Shown here: piece after piece, positions 1 to 8,497 of the stretch
How the letters are laid out: the number at the start of each line of letters is the position of its first letter
Numbering within the stretch: the first letter of the stretch is position 1
Assembly: GCA_002353295.1 (NCBI GenBank)
Contig: DEJG01000016.1
Coordinates: 55,282-119,281 of the forward strand
DNA from: Prevotella sp. UBA2754
GTDB lineage: Bacteria > Bacteroidota > Bacteroidia > Bacteroidales > Bacteroidaceae
Direction of reading: 5' to 3'
Length of the DNA: 64,000 nt
Notes under the pieces: generated by a model
The model's input: the letters and a program-made list of their open reading frames with translations, nothing else
Databases searched by the model: none
What the model was told of the DNA's origin: nothing
Program-made: the position numbers and the translations under genes

Positions 1-351
1 TCTATCGTATGCTATTTCACCTGTATCTATGTGATGACTCATCTTCACATTCCACATTTCGTTATCTCTATAGTAATAGCAGCACTGATGGTGCAGATTA
101 TTTGTGCAATCATCAACGTGTGGTGGAAAATATCTACCCATACTGCAGCTATAGGGGGAGTGGGAGGAGCCTTGTTTGCCTTTGGTGAATATCTTGGTTT
201 TAACCCTGTATGGTGGATGTGTATCATCTTCATTATTGCTGGTATATTGGGGACGTGCCGTATGGTACTTCGCCAGCATAGTCTGTCGCAGGTGGTTGGT
301 GGTTTCTGGGTGGGATTTGTCTGTGCCGCCTTCTCTATACTGTTTATATAG
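1..351 (+). CDS. PAP2-like phosphatase family membrane protein, C-terminal part
   Basis: The reading frame is open from the first base of the window, so the gene starts upstream and only about 116 C-terminal residues are visible. They hold three to four hydrophobic segments and a late RQHSLSQVVGG motif, which resembles the last conserved block (SRVYLGVHxxxD-like) of membrane-bound PAP2 phosphatases and their non-catalytic relatives. Enzymes of this type remove phosphate from lipid or polyprenyl pyrophosphates at the inner membrane. The earlier catalytic blocks lie outside the window, so activity cannot be judged. It ends 18 bases before purE. Confidence 0.55.
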   Translation, partial: SIVCYFTCIYVMTHLHIPHFVISIVIAALMVQIICAIINVWWKISTHTAAIGGVGGALFAFGEYLGFNPVWWMCIIFIIAGILGTCRMVLRQHSLSQVVGGFWVGFVCAAFSILFI

Positions 352-369
352 AATTGAAAATAAAAATAA

Positions 370-882
370 ATGATTATGAATCCAATTGTAAGTGTTATCA
401 TGGGCAGCACTAGCGATTTGCCCGTTATGGAAAAAGCCTGCAAACTTTTAGATGAAATGCAGATACCATTTGAAGTCAATGCGCTGTCGGCTCATCGCAC
501 ACCAGAAGCCGTTGAGGCATTTGCTCGTAATGCCAAGGACAGAGGCATCCGTGTCATTATTGCTGCTGCAGGTATGGCAGCAGCCCTGCCTGGCGTTATT
601 GCAGCTTCTACCACTCTGCCCGTTATTGGAGTTCCCATCAAAGGGATGCTCGACGGACTCGACGCAATGCTTTCCATCATCCAGATGCCTCCCGGTATTC
701 CTGTTGCAACAGTTGGTGTTAATGGTGCTCAGAATGCCGCCATCCTTGCAGTCGAGATGCTGGCCTTGAGTGATGAGGCTATCGCACAGCGCCTTAGCGA
801 CTACAAGAGCGGGTTGAAAGCAAAAATAGAGAAAGCCAACCAAGAGTTGGCAGAAGTTAAGTATCAATTTAAGACAAATTAA
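370..882 (+). CDS. purE: N5-carboxyaminoimidazole ribonucleotide mutase PurE
   Basis: PurE class I converts N5-CAIR to CAIR in de novo purine synthesis. The 170-residue protein has the family N-terminus with GSTSDLPVM (phosphate binding), the SAHRTPE segment carrying the catalytic His, and the glycine-rich AAAGMAAALPG stretch; the length is normal. A second ATG at 376 is an equally good start and gives the typical MNPIVSVIMGS beginning. Its stop codon is followed directly by the ispG start, so the two genes and yifB look co-transcribed. Confidence 0.95.
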   Translation: MIMNPIVSVIMGSTSDLPVMEKACKLLDEMQIPFEVNALSAHRTPEAVEAFARNAKDRGIRVIIAAAGMAAALPGVIAASTTLPVIGVPIKGMLDGLDAMLSIIQMPPGIPVATVGVNGAQNAAILAVEMLALSDEAIAQRLSDYKSGLKAKIEKANQELAEVKYQFKTN

Positions 883-2265
883 ATGGCTTATCAGAGAAGA
901 ATATCTTCCGTCACCCATGTAGGAAACATCGAGATAGGTGGCAATTACCCCATTCGAATCCAGTCGATGGCAACCGTTGATACCAACGACACTGCGGGTT
1001 GTGTAGCCCAAGCTAAACGTATCATAGATGCTGGCGGCGAATTGGTGCGTTTCACGACTCAAGGCACTCGTGAGGCAGAAAACATGAAAAACATTTCTAA
1101 CCAACTGAAAGCCTCTGGCTATTGCACACCACTAGTGGCAGACGTCCATTTCACAGCCCATGTAGCCGATGTGGCTGCACAGTATTGTGAAAAAGTGCGC
1201 ATCAATCCTGGCAATTACGTAGACCCTGGACGCGTCTTCAAACATCTGGAATATACTGATGAGGAATATGCTGAAGAACTGAAAAAAATTGAAGCCAAAC
1301 TAATTCCTTTCTTGAATATCTGTAAGGAGCATCATACCGCTATCCGTATTGGCGTAAATCATGGCTCGTTGAGCGACCGCATCATGTCGCGCTATGGTGA
1401 CACACCTGAGGGCATCGTCGAGAGTTGTATGGAGTTCCTGCGCATTTGCAAGCGTGAGCACTTTAACGATATTGTTATCAGCATCAAGGCCAGCAACACC
1501 GTTGTCATGGTAACCACCGTTCGCCTCCTGGTATCAACAATGAACAAAGAAGATATGCACTATCCACTCCACCTGGGAGTTACCGAGGCTGGTGAGGGCG
1601 AAGACGGCCGAATCAAATCGGCAGTAGGCATCGGAGCTCTATTGACGGAGGGCATCGGTGATACCATTCGAGTTTCTTTAAGTGAGGAACCCGAGTGCGA
1701 AATACCCGTAGCTCGCAAACTGGTGGATATGATAGCAGAATGTGCCCAACTGCGTGCTGAAGCCGAAGCTTCTATCAAGGACGATACCATCACACTGTCC
1801 GTCGATGCTCCCGACTGGGAAACACTCCAGTTGAAAGCAGCTATGGCGGTAGGTGGTTTGCTCATCGACCGCAAAGCAACTCAACTGGTCATCAACAGTC
1901 AACAACCAACAGCTAACCCCCAACTGCTAACAACTCTTGCCGACAGCATTCTCCAAGCCGCCCGCATCAAATTCACCAAGACAGAATATATTTCTTGCCC
2001 TGGATGTGGTCGTACGCTTTATAACTTGCAAGAGACCATAGCACGCATTAAAGCTGCCACCAGTCATTTGGTAGGACTGAAAATAGGTATCATGGGCTGT
2101 ATAGTAAATGGGCCTGGCGAAATGGCCGATGCCGACTACGGCTACGTAGGAGCTGGTCGTGGGAAAATCAGTCTCTACAAACAAAAGATTTGTGTCGAGA
2201 AGAATATTCCAGAAGAAGAGGCTGTTGACAAACTACTCGAACTGATTAACAAGGATTTGAAGTAA
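883..2265 (+). CDS. ispG: 4-hydroxy-3-methylbut-2-enyl diphosphate synthase IspG (GcpE), short insert form
   Basis: IspG reductively converts MEcPP to HMBPP in the MEP isoprenoid pathway using a 4Fe-4S cluster. The N-terminal TIM barrel is clear (YPIRIQSMATVDTND, VADVHF, RINPGN, GVNHGSLSDR). The C-terminal cluster domain has CPGCGRT and GIMGCIVNGPGEMADADYG, which supply the three cluster Cys and the catalytic Glu. At 460 residues it lies between the two-domain form (about 370) and the three-domain forms with a large central insert (about 600 or more) known from many Bacteroidetes, so the central insert is short here. The junction (about residues 333-352) is built from a low-complexity CAACAG/CAACTG-type repeat. 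The gene abuts purE and leaves 2 bases before yifB. Confidence 0.95.
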   Translation: MAYQRRISSVTHVGNIEIGGNYPIRIQSMATVDTNDTAGCVAQAKRIIDAGGELVRFTTQGTREAENMKNISNQLKASGYCTPLVADVHFTAHVADVAAQYCEKVRINPGNYVDPGRVFKHLEYTDEEYAEELKKIEAKLIPFLNICKEHHTAIRIGVNHGSLSDRIMSRYGDTPEGIVESCMEFLRICKREHFNDIVISIKASNTVVMVTTVRLLVSTMNKEDMHYPLHLGVTEAGEGEDGRIKSAVGIGALLTEGIGDTIRVSLSEEPECEIPVARKLVDMIAECAQLRAEAEASIKDDTITLSVDAPDWETLQLKAAMAVGGLLIDRKATQLVINSQQPTANPQLLTTLADSILQAARIKFTKTEYISCPGCGRTLYNLQETIARIKAATSHLVGLKIGIMGCIVNGPGEMADADYGYVGAGRGKISLYKQKICVEKNIPEEEAVDKLLELINKDLK

Positions 2266-2267
2266 TC

Positions 2268-3833
2268 ATGTTGGTAAAAACATATTGTGCAGCCGTAAAT
2301 GGGCTGGAAGTGACAACAGTAACTTGTGAAGTCAGTATGACCCGAGGTGTGATGTTTCACCTGACAGGACTAGCCGACACTGCCGTCAAGGAAAGCTACG
2401 ACCGCATCAAAGCTGCCTTGATAAATAATGGCTTCAAAATGCCTACGATGGACATTACCATCAACTTATCGCCTGCCGACATCAAGAAGGAAGGCTCAGG
2501 CTACGACCTGCCCTTGGCTATCGGGATACTTGCAGCCAACAGCAAAATAGAGAGCGATAGACTTGATAAATATATGATGGTGGGGGAATTAGGTCTCGAC
2601 GGACGTCTACAACCCATTCGCGGAGCACTACCCATTGCCATTCGTGCCCGCAAGGAAAAATTCAAAGGGCTCATTGTTCCACGGCAGAACATTCGCGAGG
2701 CTGCTGTCGTCAACCAATTGGAAGTATATGGTATGGATACACTGACTGATGTTATCCATTTTTTCAATGGCGACAACAGCTATCAACCAACCATCATCGA
2801 TACCCGTCGCGAATTCTATGAACAGCAGAACCAATATGAACTCGACTTTTCTGATGTCCGCGGACAGGAAAGCGTAAAACGAGCCCTTGAGGTAGCAGCA
2901 GCCGGAGGTCACAATCTCATCATGATTGGACCACCAGGTAGTGGTAAGTCCATGCTTGCCAAACGATTGCCCAGCATTCTTCCGCCACTTTCGTTAAGTG
3001 AGAGCCTGGAGACGACACAGATACATAGTGTGGCTGGCAAATTATCGCGTGACACCAGTCTGATTTCCCAACGTCCATTCCGTGCGCCTCATCATACTAT
3101 CTCGCAGGTTGCATTAGTTGGTGGAGGTACCAATCCGCAGCCTGGCGAAATATCATTGGCACATAATGGCGTACTCTTTCTAGATGAAATGCCAGAGTTG
3201 TCGCGTTCAGTACTGGAAGTATTGCGCCAGCCTTTGGAAGATCGCAAGATTACCATCAGTCGTGCCAAATATAATGTGGAGTACCCATGTTCGTTCATGC
3301 TCATTGCTTCGATGAACCCCTGCCCCTGTGGCTATTATGGAGATCCTACTCATCACTGCGCCTGTACACCCGGACAGATTCAGCGCTATATGAACAAAAT
3401 CAGCGGTCCGCTACTCGACCGTATCGATATCCATTGTGAAATCCAGGCTGTACCATTCGCCCAGCTCTCGCAGATGCAGCCCGGCGAACCAAGTGCTGTG
3501 ATTCGCGAGCGCGTCATCAAAGCTCGCAACATCCAGACCGAACGCTTCAGCTCCCTTCCTAAGCAGGGAGGTCAGGGAAGGGTCTACTGCAACGCCCAGA
3601 TGACTGAACGCATGCTCCACGAATTTGCCGAGCCTGATACTGCCTCGCTCGACATGTTGCGCATGGCCATGGAGCGCCTAAAACTGAGTGCCCGTGCCTA
3701 CAACCGCATCTTGAAAGTGGCCCGCACCATCGCCGATCTCGCTGGCTCGGAAAAAGTTGAGTCAATGCACATTGCAGAGGCTATCGGCTACCGCAACCTC
3801 GACCGTGGAGACTGGGCTGAGAGAGGGATATAG
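2268..3833 (+). CDS. YifB/ComM family Mg-chelatase-like AAA+ ATPase
   Basis: This is a 521-residue member of the YifB/ComM family; ComM is a branch-migration helicase used in natural transformation. The N-terminal lon-protease-like domain (about 1-170) is followed by the AAA+ module with Walker A GPPGSGKSMLAKR, Walker B GVLFLDEMPE and the Cys-rich MNPCPCGYYG segment, then the C-terminal Mg-chelatase-like region. Between RFS and VYCNAQM it carries about eight extra residues (LPKQGGQG) encoded by a small inverted repeat at 3553-3582; see the repeat entry. It is the third gene of the purE-ispG unit. Confidence 0.93.
   Translation: MLVKTYCAAVNGLEVTTVTCEVSMTRGVMFHLTGLADTAVKESYDRIKAALINNGFKMPTMDITINLSPADIKKEGSGYDLPLAIGILAANSKIESDRLDKYMMVGELGLDGRLQPIRGALPIAIRARKEKFKGLIVPRQNIREAAVVNQLEVYGMDTLTDVIHFFNGDNSYQPTIIDTRREFYEQQNQYELDFSDVRGQESVKRALEVAAAGGHNLIMIGPPGSGKSMLAKRLPSILPPLSLSESLETTQIHSVAGKLSRDTSLISQRPFRAPHHTISQVALVGGGTNPQPGEISLAHNGVLFLDEMPELSRSVLEVLRQPLEDRKITISRAKYNVEYPCSFMLIASMNPCPCGYYGDPTHHCACTPGQIQRYMNKISGPLLDRIDIHCEIQAVPFAQLSQMQPGEPSAVIRERVIKARNIQTERFSSLPKQGGQGRVYCNAQMTERMLHEFAEPDTASLDMLRMAMERLKLSARAYNRILKVARTIADLAGSEKVESMHIAEAIGYRNLDRGDWAERGI
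3553..3582. repeat. In-frame small inverted repeat inside yifB
   Basis: CCCTTCC (3553-3559) and GGAAGGG (3576-3582) form an inverted pair around a 16-base centre that itself reads AGCAGGGAGGTC. It is translated in frame as SLPKQGGQGR between conserved AAA+ segments, which suggests insertion of a mobile palindromic mini-element that kept the frame. Confidence 0.55.
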
Positions 3834-3906
3834 CAAATAGCACCCCTCTTGGTTTTGTTTGAGCCAAAGCATGAACTGGCTCGAGACCTTATTTCAAATA
3901 GAGCTT

Positions 3907-4851
3907 ATGATAGGTGTTGATTTTATAGGTAGATTAGGTAACCAGATGTTTACTTACGCTTTTGCCCGACTTTTATTAGAGCAACGGCAAAACAAGCACG
4001 AACCACTGATTGCCAATTTCAAAAGATGCGGTGACAAAAAAGATAATGGCTGGGGGGATTCCCTAAAATATTTTAATGTCTACCCATATCAAATAGAACA
4101 AACTGACCTTATATTAAAATATGGGACGTATTATCAACGCTGTTTGTATCTTTTGTATATGGCATGTGTTAAATTGCCACTTATCAAAAGAAATCATTCG
4201 CTATTATCTTCCCTGGAGATTATATTACGAAAAAATAATATACATTTTACAGGAGCGGCAGATACTGCTTACTCTACAGAATTGGCAAACGGTTCTATCT
4301 TCTGTAGGGGTTATTTTCAAGATCGTCACTTCTTCGACGCTATCCGTTCTATTTTGCTGGAAGAATTTACCCCCGTTTCCCCACTTATGAAACACAATGT
4401 CGAACTATATAATACCATCAATCAACCTAATTCGGTATGTGTCAGTGTACGACGAGGCGATTTTCTTTCCCCTCTATATAAAAAAAATTTTTATGTGTGC
4501 ACTCCTGATTATTATGAGAAAGCTATCAAATCTATTTGCATGCAGTTAGAACATCCCTCTTTCTTTTTCTTTTCTGACGATATAGAATGGGTACGCCTAC
4601 ATATGAAAGTAGAAGGATATCCTTGCTATTATGAACGAGGCGACGATCCTGCATGGGAAATTTTAAGGCTCATGTACAGCTGCCATCATTTCATTATTTC
4701 CAATTCTACGTTTTCATGGTGGGCTCAATATCTTGGACGTAGAGAGGATAAAATTGTCATAAGTCCTCAGAGATGGTTCGCTAATCCCAAATGGCATTCT
4801 AATCTCATTCATGATCATTTTCAATTTATTGATGGTTGCTTGACAGAATAA
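3907..4851 (+). CDS. Alpha-1,2-fucosyltransferase-like glycosyltransferase (GT11)
   Basis: GT11 enzymes move fucose from GDP-fucose onto a sugar acceptor in surface polysaccharide or O-antigen. The protein shows the family signatures in order: N-terminal IGRLGNQMFTYAFAR, central CVSVRRGDF (GDP-fucose site), FFFFSDDIEWV, and C-terminal HHFIISNSTFSWWAQYLG. Start 3907 matches the usual M-x-x-V-x-x-x-G-R-L-G-N-Q start; earlier in-frame TTG (3859) and ATG (3871) would add residues not found in the family. The gene is visibly richer in A+T than yifB before it and the SDR after it, which points to lateral acquisition. It has no sugar-cluster partner beside it. Confidence 0.88.
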   Translation: MIGVDFIGRLGNQMFTYAFARLLLEQRQNKHEPLIANFKRCGDKKDNGWGDSLKYFNVYPYQIEQTDLILKYGTYYQRCLYLLYMACVKLPLIKRNHSLLSSLEIILRKNNIHFTGAADTAYSTELANGSIFCRGYFQDRHFFDAIRSILLEEFTPVSPLMKHNVELYNTINQPNSVCVSVRRGDFLSPLYKKNFYVCTPDYYEKAIKSICMQLEHPSFFFFSDDIEWVRLHMKVEGYPCYYERGDDPAWEILRLMYSCHHFIISNSTFSWWAQYLGRREDKIVISPQRWFANPKWHSNLIHDHFQFIDGCLTE

Positions 4852-4908
4852 TACTTATTAGAAATAACAATTCCACTCGAAAAACTTGTTGATACGGGCA
4901 AAAATAAC

Positions 4909-4916
4909 TATCTTTG
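4909..4916 (+). promoter_or_regulatory. Bacteroidetes -7 box TATCTTTG for the SDR operon
   Basis: TATCTTTG fits the TAnnTTTG consensus, with CTTG 20 bases upstream (4885-4888) as the -33 element. It lies only 8 bases before ATG 4925, so the leader would be very short. This excludes the in-frame upstream start at 4886. Confidence 0.7.
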
Positions 4917-4924
4917 CCACGAGT

Positions 4925-5671
4925 ATGAAAAAAATCGTTTTTATTACAGGGGCTACAAGTGGCATTGGACTGGCTTGTGCAAGAAAATTTGCTGCTAACG
5001 GCGACCGTCTGATTCTAACAGGCAGGAACATTCAGAGATTGAATGAGATCAAGCAGGAATTGGGCGGTGAAGTAACGACTCTTGCTTTTGATGTCAGAGA
5101 TCGGGAAAATGCAACGGCATTGATTTCCGGTCTCCCTGAAGAATGGAAAAAAATTGACGTGTTGGTAAACAATGCCGGACTGGCTCTTGGACTTGAACCG
5201 GAATATGAGGGTGATCTGGATGATTGGGAGACTATGATCGACACGAACATCAAGGGTTTACTTACCATGACTCGGCTTATTGTACCTGGCATGGTGGAAC
5301 GCAATAGTGGACACATCATCAACATTGGATCGGTAGCTGGTGATGCTGCTTACGCAGGGGGTAATGTCTATTGTGCGACCAAAGCTGCTGTCAAGGCGCT
5401 TTCTGACGGTCTGCGAATAGATGTCGCTAATACGGAAATACGTGTCACTAACCTGAAACCTGGACTGGTAGAGACGAATTTCAGCAATATACGATTCCAT
5501 GGTGACTATGAACGTGCAGCCAATGTCTACAAAGGTGTAAAACCCCTGACTGGCGACGACATAGCCGATGTGGCAGTCTTTGCTGCCAATGCCCCTGCTC
5601 ATGTTCAAATTGCTGAGGTGTTGATATTGGCCACACATCAGGCTAGTGGGAGTGTGATTATTAGAAAATAA
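4925..5671 (+). CDS. SDR family NAD(P)-dependent oxidoreductase (YdfG-like)
   Basis: This is a 248-residue classical short-chain dehydrogenase. It has the N-terminal GATSGIG cofactor motif, NNAG at the end of beta-4, and the catalytic Ser-(x)n-Tyr-x3-Lys as INIGSVAGDAAYAGGNVYCATKAA. The closest well-known type is YdfG, which oxidises 3-hydroxy acids and serine-like substrates; the substrate here is unknown. Start 4925 is set by the -7 box immediately upstream. It leads a four-gene unit with DUF4294, the MBL-rubredoxin fusion and a ZIP transporter (gaps of 15, 21 and 9 bases). Confidence 0.92.
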   Translation: MKKIVFITGATSGIGLACARKFAANGDRLILTGRNIQRLNEIKQELGGEVTTLAFDVRDRENATALISGLPEEWKKIDVLVNNAGLALGLEPEYEGDLDDWETMIDTNIKGLLTMTRLIVPGMVERNSGHIINIGSVAGDAAYAGGNVYCATKAAVKALSDGLRIDVANTEIRVTNLKPGLVETNFSNIRFHGDYERAANVYKGVKPLTGDDIADVAVFAANAPAHVQIAEVLILATHQASGSVIIRK

Positions 5672-5686
5672 TATTTCTAATCGGGA

Positions 5687-6310
5687 ATGCGACATTTACT
5701 ATTGACTTTCATGTTGTTGCTGACGTTCTGTGCCTTTGCGCAAGACTCTAAACAGAAGCGCGAAGAGACGGACTACGATAGCCCTACCTTCGTGCCGATG
5801 GTGAAAGTGGGTAAGGTCCTGGAGAATGGTGACAGCATCCAATATATGGAGATGAATAATGTTTATGTCTATCCCCCTATTACTTTCACTAGCCAAAAAC
5901 AGCAACGGGCCTACAACCGCTTGGTGAAGAATGTAAAAATAGTATTACCTATAGCCAAAGAAGCTCGTAAAATCATGATGGAAACTGCCGAATTTCTGGA
6001 AACCTTACCCGACGAGAAGGCAAAGGATGCTCACATGAAACTGGTAGAGCGAAGCATTATGCGTGAGTATAAGCCACGCATGAAGAAACTCACCTATTCA
6101 CAAGGAAAACTACTCATCAAACTCATCTATCGCGAGAGCAATTCATCTGGATACGAACTGATACAGGCTTTTCTTGGTCCTGTCCGAGCAGGATTCTACC
6201 AAGCATTTGCATGGGCTTTTGGCGCTAGTCTCAAAAAGAAATACGACCCTGAAGGCATCGATCGGCTCACCGAACGTGTTGTCCTGATGGTTGAAGCTGG
6301 ACAAATATAA
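5687..6310 (+). CDS. DUF4294 family exported protein
   Basis: A 207-residue protein with a clear signal peptide (MRHLLLTFMLLLTFCAFAQ, cleavage after the AQ), so it is probably periplasmic. The mature part (YMEMNNVYVYPPITF, then a helical region rich in Lys and Glu, then YELIQAFLGPVRAGFYQAFAWAFG) matches the DUF4294 family as I know it from Bacteroidetes. Its function is unknown. It is the second gene of the SDR unit. Confidence 0.8.
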   Translation: MRHLLLTFMLLLTFCAFAQDSKQKREETDYDSPTFVPMVKVGKVLENGDSIQYMEMNNVYVYPPITFTSQKQQRAYNRLVKNVKIVLPIAKEARKIMMETAEFLETLPDEKAKDAHMKLVERSIMREYKPRMKKLTYSQGKLLIKLIYRESNSSGYELIQAFLGPVRAGFYQAFAWAFGASLKKKYDPEGIDRLTERVVLMVEAGQI

Positions 6311-6331
6311 TCTTTACTTAAACAAACTATT

Positions 6332-7273
6332 ATGGAAATTAAAGCAGTAAAATTCAGAAAAGATGGGTTCTACACCCAACCCTTTGCCTTTGGTGGCGAA
6401 GAGGGTACCGACAAATTTGACAAGAATATACGCTATCGAGGCAGTTTACAAAATTACTTGATTGATACTGGTAAGGAAGTTATCCTGGTAGACACCGGGT
6501 TGCCTGCAGGCACACCAGAGGAAGCTCCTGACGAGAACTCACTAGCGTTCACCGGTCACGACATTTGCAGCTATATGGACGCGTTTGCAGCATTAGGCTA
6601 TCAGCCCGAGCAAGTGACAAAAGTTCTTCTTACTCATCGCCATGCGGACCATAGTGGCGAGTTGCGTTCTTTCCCCAATGCCAAGGTTTATGTCAATAAG
6701 GATGAACTCTCTGCACAGGAACTACAAGGTCTCGACAACCTGATACCCGTCAGCTTTACTGACGGTGCTTATTACAATTTCCCTGAATGCCAGAAAATAG
6801 AGGAAGGAATCTATTTCATCAAGGCTAAAGGCCATACCAATGGCAACAGCATCATCATAGTAGAGATGGATGGTCTGTTCTATTTGATTCATGGTGACAT
6901 CACTTATGTAGACGAAGCTTTGTATGAAGACAAACTCTCTGTTGTATTCGATGATCTGCCTGCAGCTCGCGAAACCCAGAATCGCATCCGTGAATTTATC
7001 CGTCACCACCCAACGGTATACCTTTCTACTCACTCTCCCCAGGGCTATGAAAATTTGGAGGCTAAACGTGTAATGGATCTTGACAACCCCGTACCTACAA
7101 TACTTGCAGAGGTTGACTTCAACCAAGTAGAAGCTTCTGGCAAATATGTCTGCTCTATCTGTGGTTATGTTTACGATCCCGCAGAGCATGACGGAGTAGC
7201 TTTCGAGGATTTGCCAGATGACTGGAAATGTCCTCGTTGCAAACGTCCCAAGGACAAATTCAATAAAGCATAG
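6332..7273 (+). CDS. MBL-fold metallo-hydrolase fused to C-terminal rubredoxin
   Basis: Residues 1 to about 260 form a metallo-beta-lactamase fold: VDTGLP, the di-metal motif LTHRHADHSGE, a later KGHTNGN His and HGDITY Asp; the pattern resembles lactonase-type MBL proteins. Residues about 271-313 are a complete rubredoxin with CSICGYVYDP and CPRCKRP, giving four Cys for one Fe. Rubredoxins carry electrons in anaerobes, so the fusion suggests a redox rather than a purely hydrolytic role, but no flavodoxin domain is present, unlike flavodiiron proteins. It sits between DUF4294 and a ZIP metal transporter, which may matter for metal supply. Confidence 0.88.
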   Translation: MEIKAVKFRKDGFYTQPFAFGGEEGTDKFDKNIRYRGSLQNYLIDTGKEVILVDTGLPAGTPEEAPDENSLAFTGHDICSYMDAFAALGYQPEQVTKVLLTHRHADHSGELRSFPNAKVYVNKDELSAQELQGLDNLIPVSFTDGAYYNFPECQKIEEGIYFIKAKGHTNGNSIIIVEMDGLFYLIHGDITYVDEALYEDKLSVVFDDLPAARETQNRIREFIRHHPTVYLSTHSPQGYENLEAKRVMDLDNPVPTILAEVDFNQVEASGKYVCSICGYVYDPAEHDGVAFEDLPDDWKCPRCKRPKDKFNKA

Positions 7274-7282
7274 CATAACCTT

Positions 7283-8062
7283 ATGATGACACTAGCTATA
7301 GGCTTACTGATTCCTCTGCTTGGAACGATGCTTGGAGCAGCTTTCGTTTTCTTTATGAAAGACGAAATGTCTACACGCGTTCAAAAGTCATTGTTAGGAT
7401 TTGCCTCTGGTGTCATGGTGGCAGCTTCCGTTTGGTCGTTGCTTATACCCGCTATTGAAATGGGGGAAAGCCAAGGCTGTTGGGCTGTAATTCCCGCTGC
7501 CTTGGGCTTTTTGCTAGGTATTGGATTCCTTTTAATACTTGACGAACTGACACCTCACCTACATCTTGATGCTTCCACCCCTGAGGGACCGCGTTCCAAA
7601 CTATCGCGAACAGCCATGTTAGCCTTGGCTGTCACCATTCATAACCTGCCTGAAGGTATGGCCGTCGGTGTTGTGTTTGCTGGTGCTGAACAAGGAGCAT
7701 CTGGCATCACACTAGCATCAGCTGTCGCAGTGTCATTGGGTATTGCCATCCAAAATATCCCCGAAGGTGCTATTATTTCAATGCCGATGCGAGCAGAAGG
7801 TAACTCTCGTTGGCGATCATTCTATATAGGCAGTCTCAGTGGTGCGGTAGAACCCCTTGGCGGTTTGGCTGTTGTATTATTGGCTTCTTTGCTTACTCCC
7901 GTTCTTCCCTACATGCTTGCTTTTGCTGCAGGTGCGATGTTCTATGTCGTCATTGAGGAACTTATCCCCGAGGCTTCCACAGGCCAACACTCAAACCTCA
8001 GCACTATCGGTTTTGCTATAGGTTTCGTTCTAATGATGGTGCTTGATGTTGTGATGGGGTAA
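7283..8062 (+). CDS. ZIP family divalent metal transporter
   Basis: This 259-residue polytopic inner-membrane protein has the ZIP signatures HNLPEGMAVGV and QNIPEGA in consecutive helices, which supply the metal-binding His and Glu, plus a cytosolic His-containing loop (LTPHLHLD) between helices 3 and 4. The family (ZupT, GufA) imports zinc, iron or manganese. ATG 7286 is an alternative start. It is the last gene of the SDR operon and ends one base before the convergent gtrA-like gene. Confidence 0.92.
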   Translation: MMTLAIGLLIPLLGTMLGAAFVFFMKDEMSTRVQKSLLGFASGVMVAASVWSLLIPAIEMGESQGCWAVIPAALGFLLGIGFLLILDELTPHLHLDASTPEGPRSKLSRTAMLALAVTIHNLPEGMAVGVVFAGAEQGASGITLASAVAVSLGIAIQNIPEGAIISMPMRAEGNSRWRSFYIGSLSGAVEPLGGLAVVLLASLLTPVLPYMLAFAAGAMFYVVIEELIPEASTGQHSNLSTIGFAIGFVLMMVLDVVMG

Positions 8063-8063
8063 T

Positions 8064-8492
8064 TCAACTGGACTCCCTATCTGTTTTTTTCTTTCCCCAA
8101 CGTGAGAAAACTTGGCGGAGAATCGTAAACTGCACGAGCATAGCTACGCCCATCACCAAAGGTGGAGCCATCAGTCGATGAACACCTAAATAGAGGAACA
8201 CGTTGAAAAGTACAATGTGGAGGAGGTAGTTGACACCATGACTCCCCGCAAAGCCAATAAAATTCTTCCAAGTAGGAGCCGTATGGAAGGTATAATAGTT
8301 GGTTGCCATGAAGTTGTAGACAAAACTGATGAGATAGCCGGCAGTATAGGCAATATTTACGTCAATCCACAATTGCAACAGAAAATAGATACCATAATGA
8401 ATAGCTGCAGAAATAACCCCATTCACACAGAAGCGTACAAATTGTTGTGCGCCTTCCTTTTCTCGCAATTGATGGAAAAATGTATTAAGCAT
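8064..8492 (-). CDS. GtrA family membrane protein
   Basis: A 142-residue protein with four predicted helices and the GtrA pattern (FVRFCVNGVISAAIHYGIYFLL, YLISFVYNFMATNYYTF). GtrA-type proteins are thought to flip or hold polyprenyl-phosphate-linked sugars made by a GtrB-type GT2. A GtrB-like gene lies two genes upstream in the same unit (10413-11351), which supports that role. It is the last gene of the minus-strand unit that starts at 12138. Confidence 0.88.
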   Translation of the reverse strand: MLNTFFHQLREKEGAQQFVRFCVNGVISAAIHYGIYFLLQLWIDVNIAYTAGYLISFVYNFMATNYYTFHTAPTWKNFIGFAGSHGVNYLLHIVLFNVFLYLGVHRLMAPPLVMGVAMLVQFTILRQVFSRWGKKKTDRESS

Positions 8493-8497
8493 AATTA

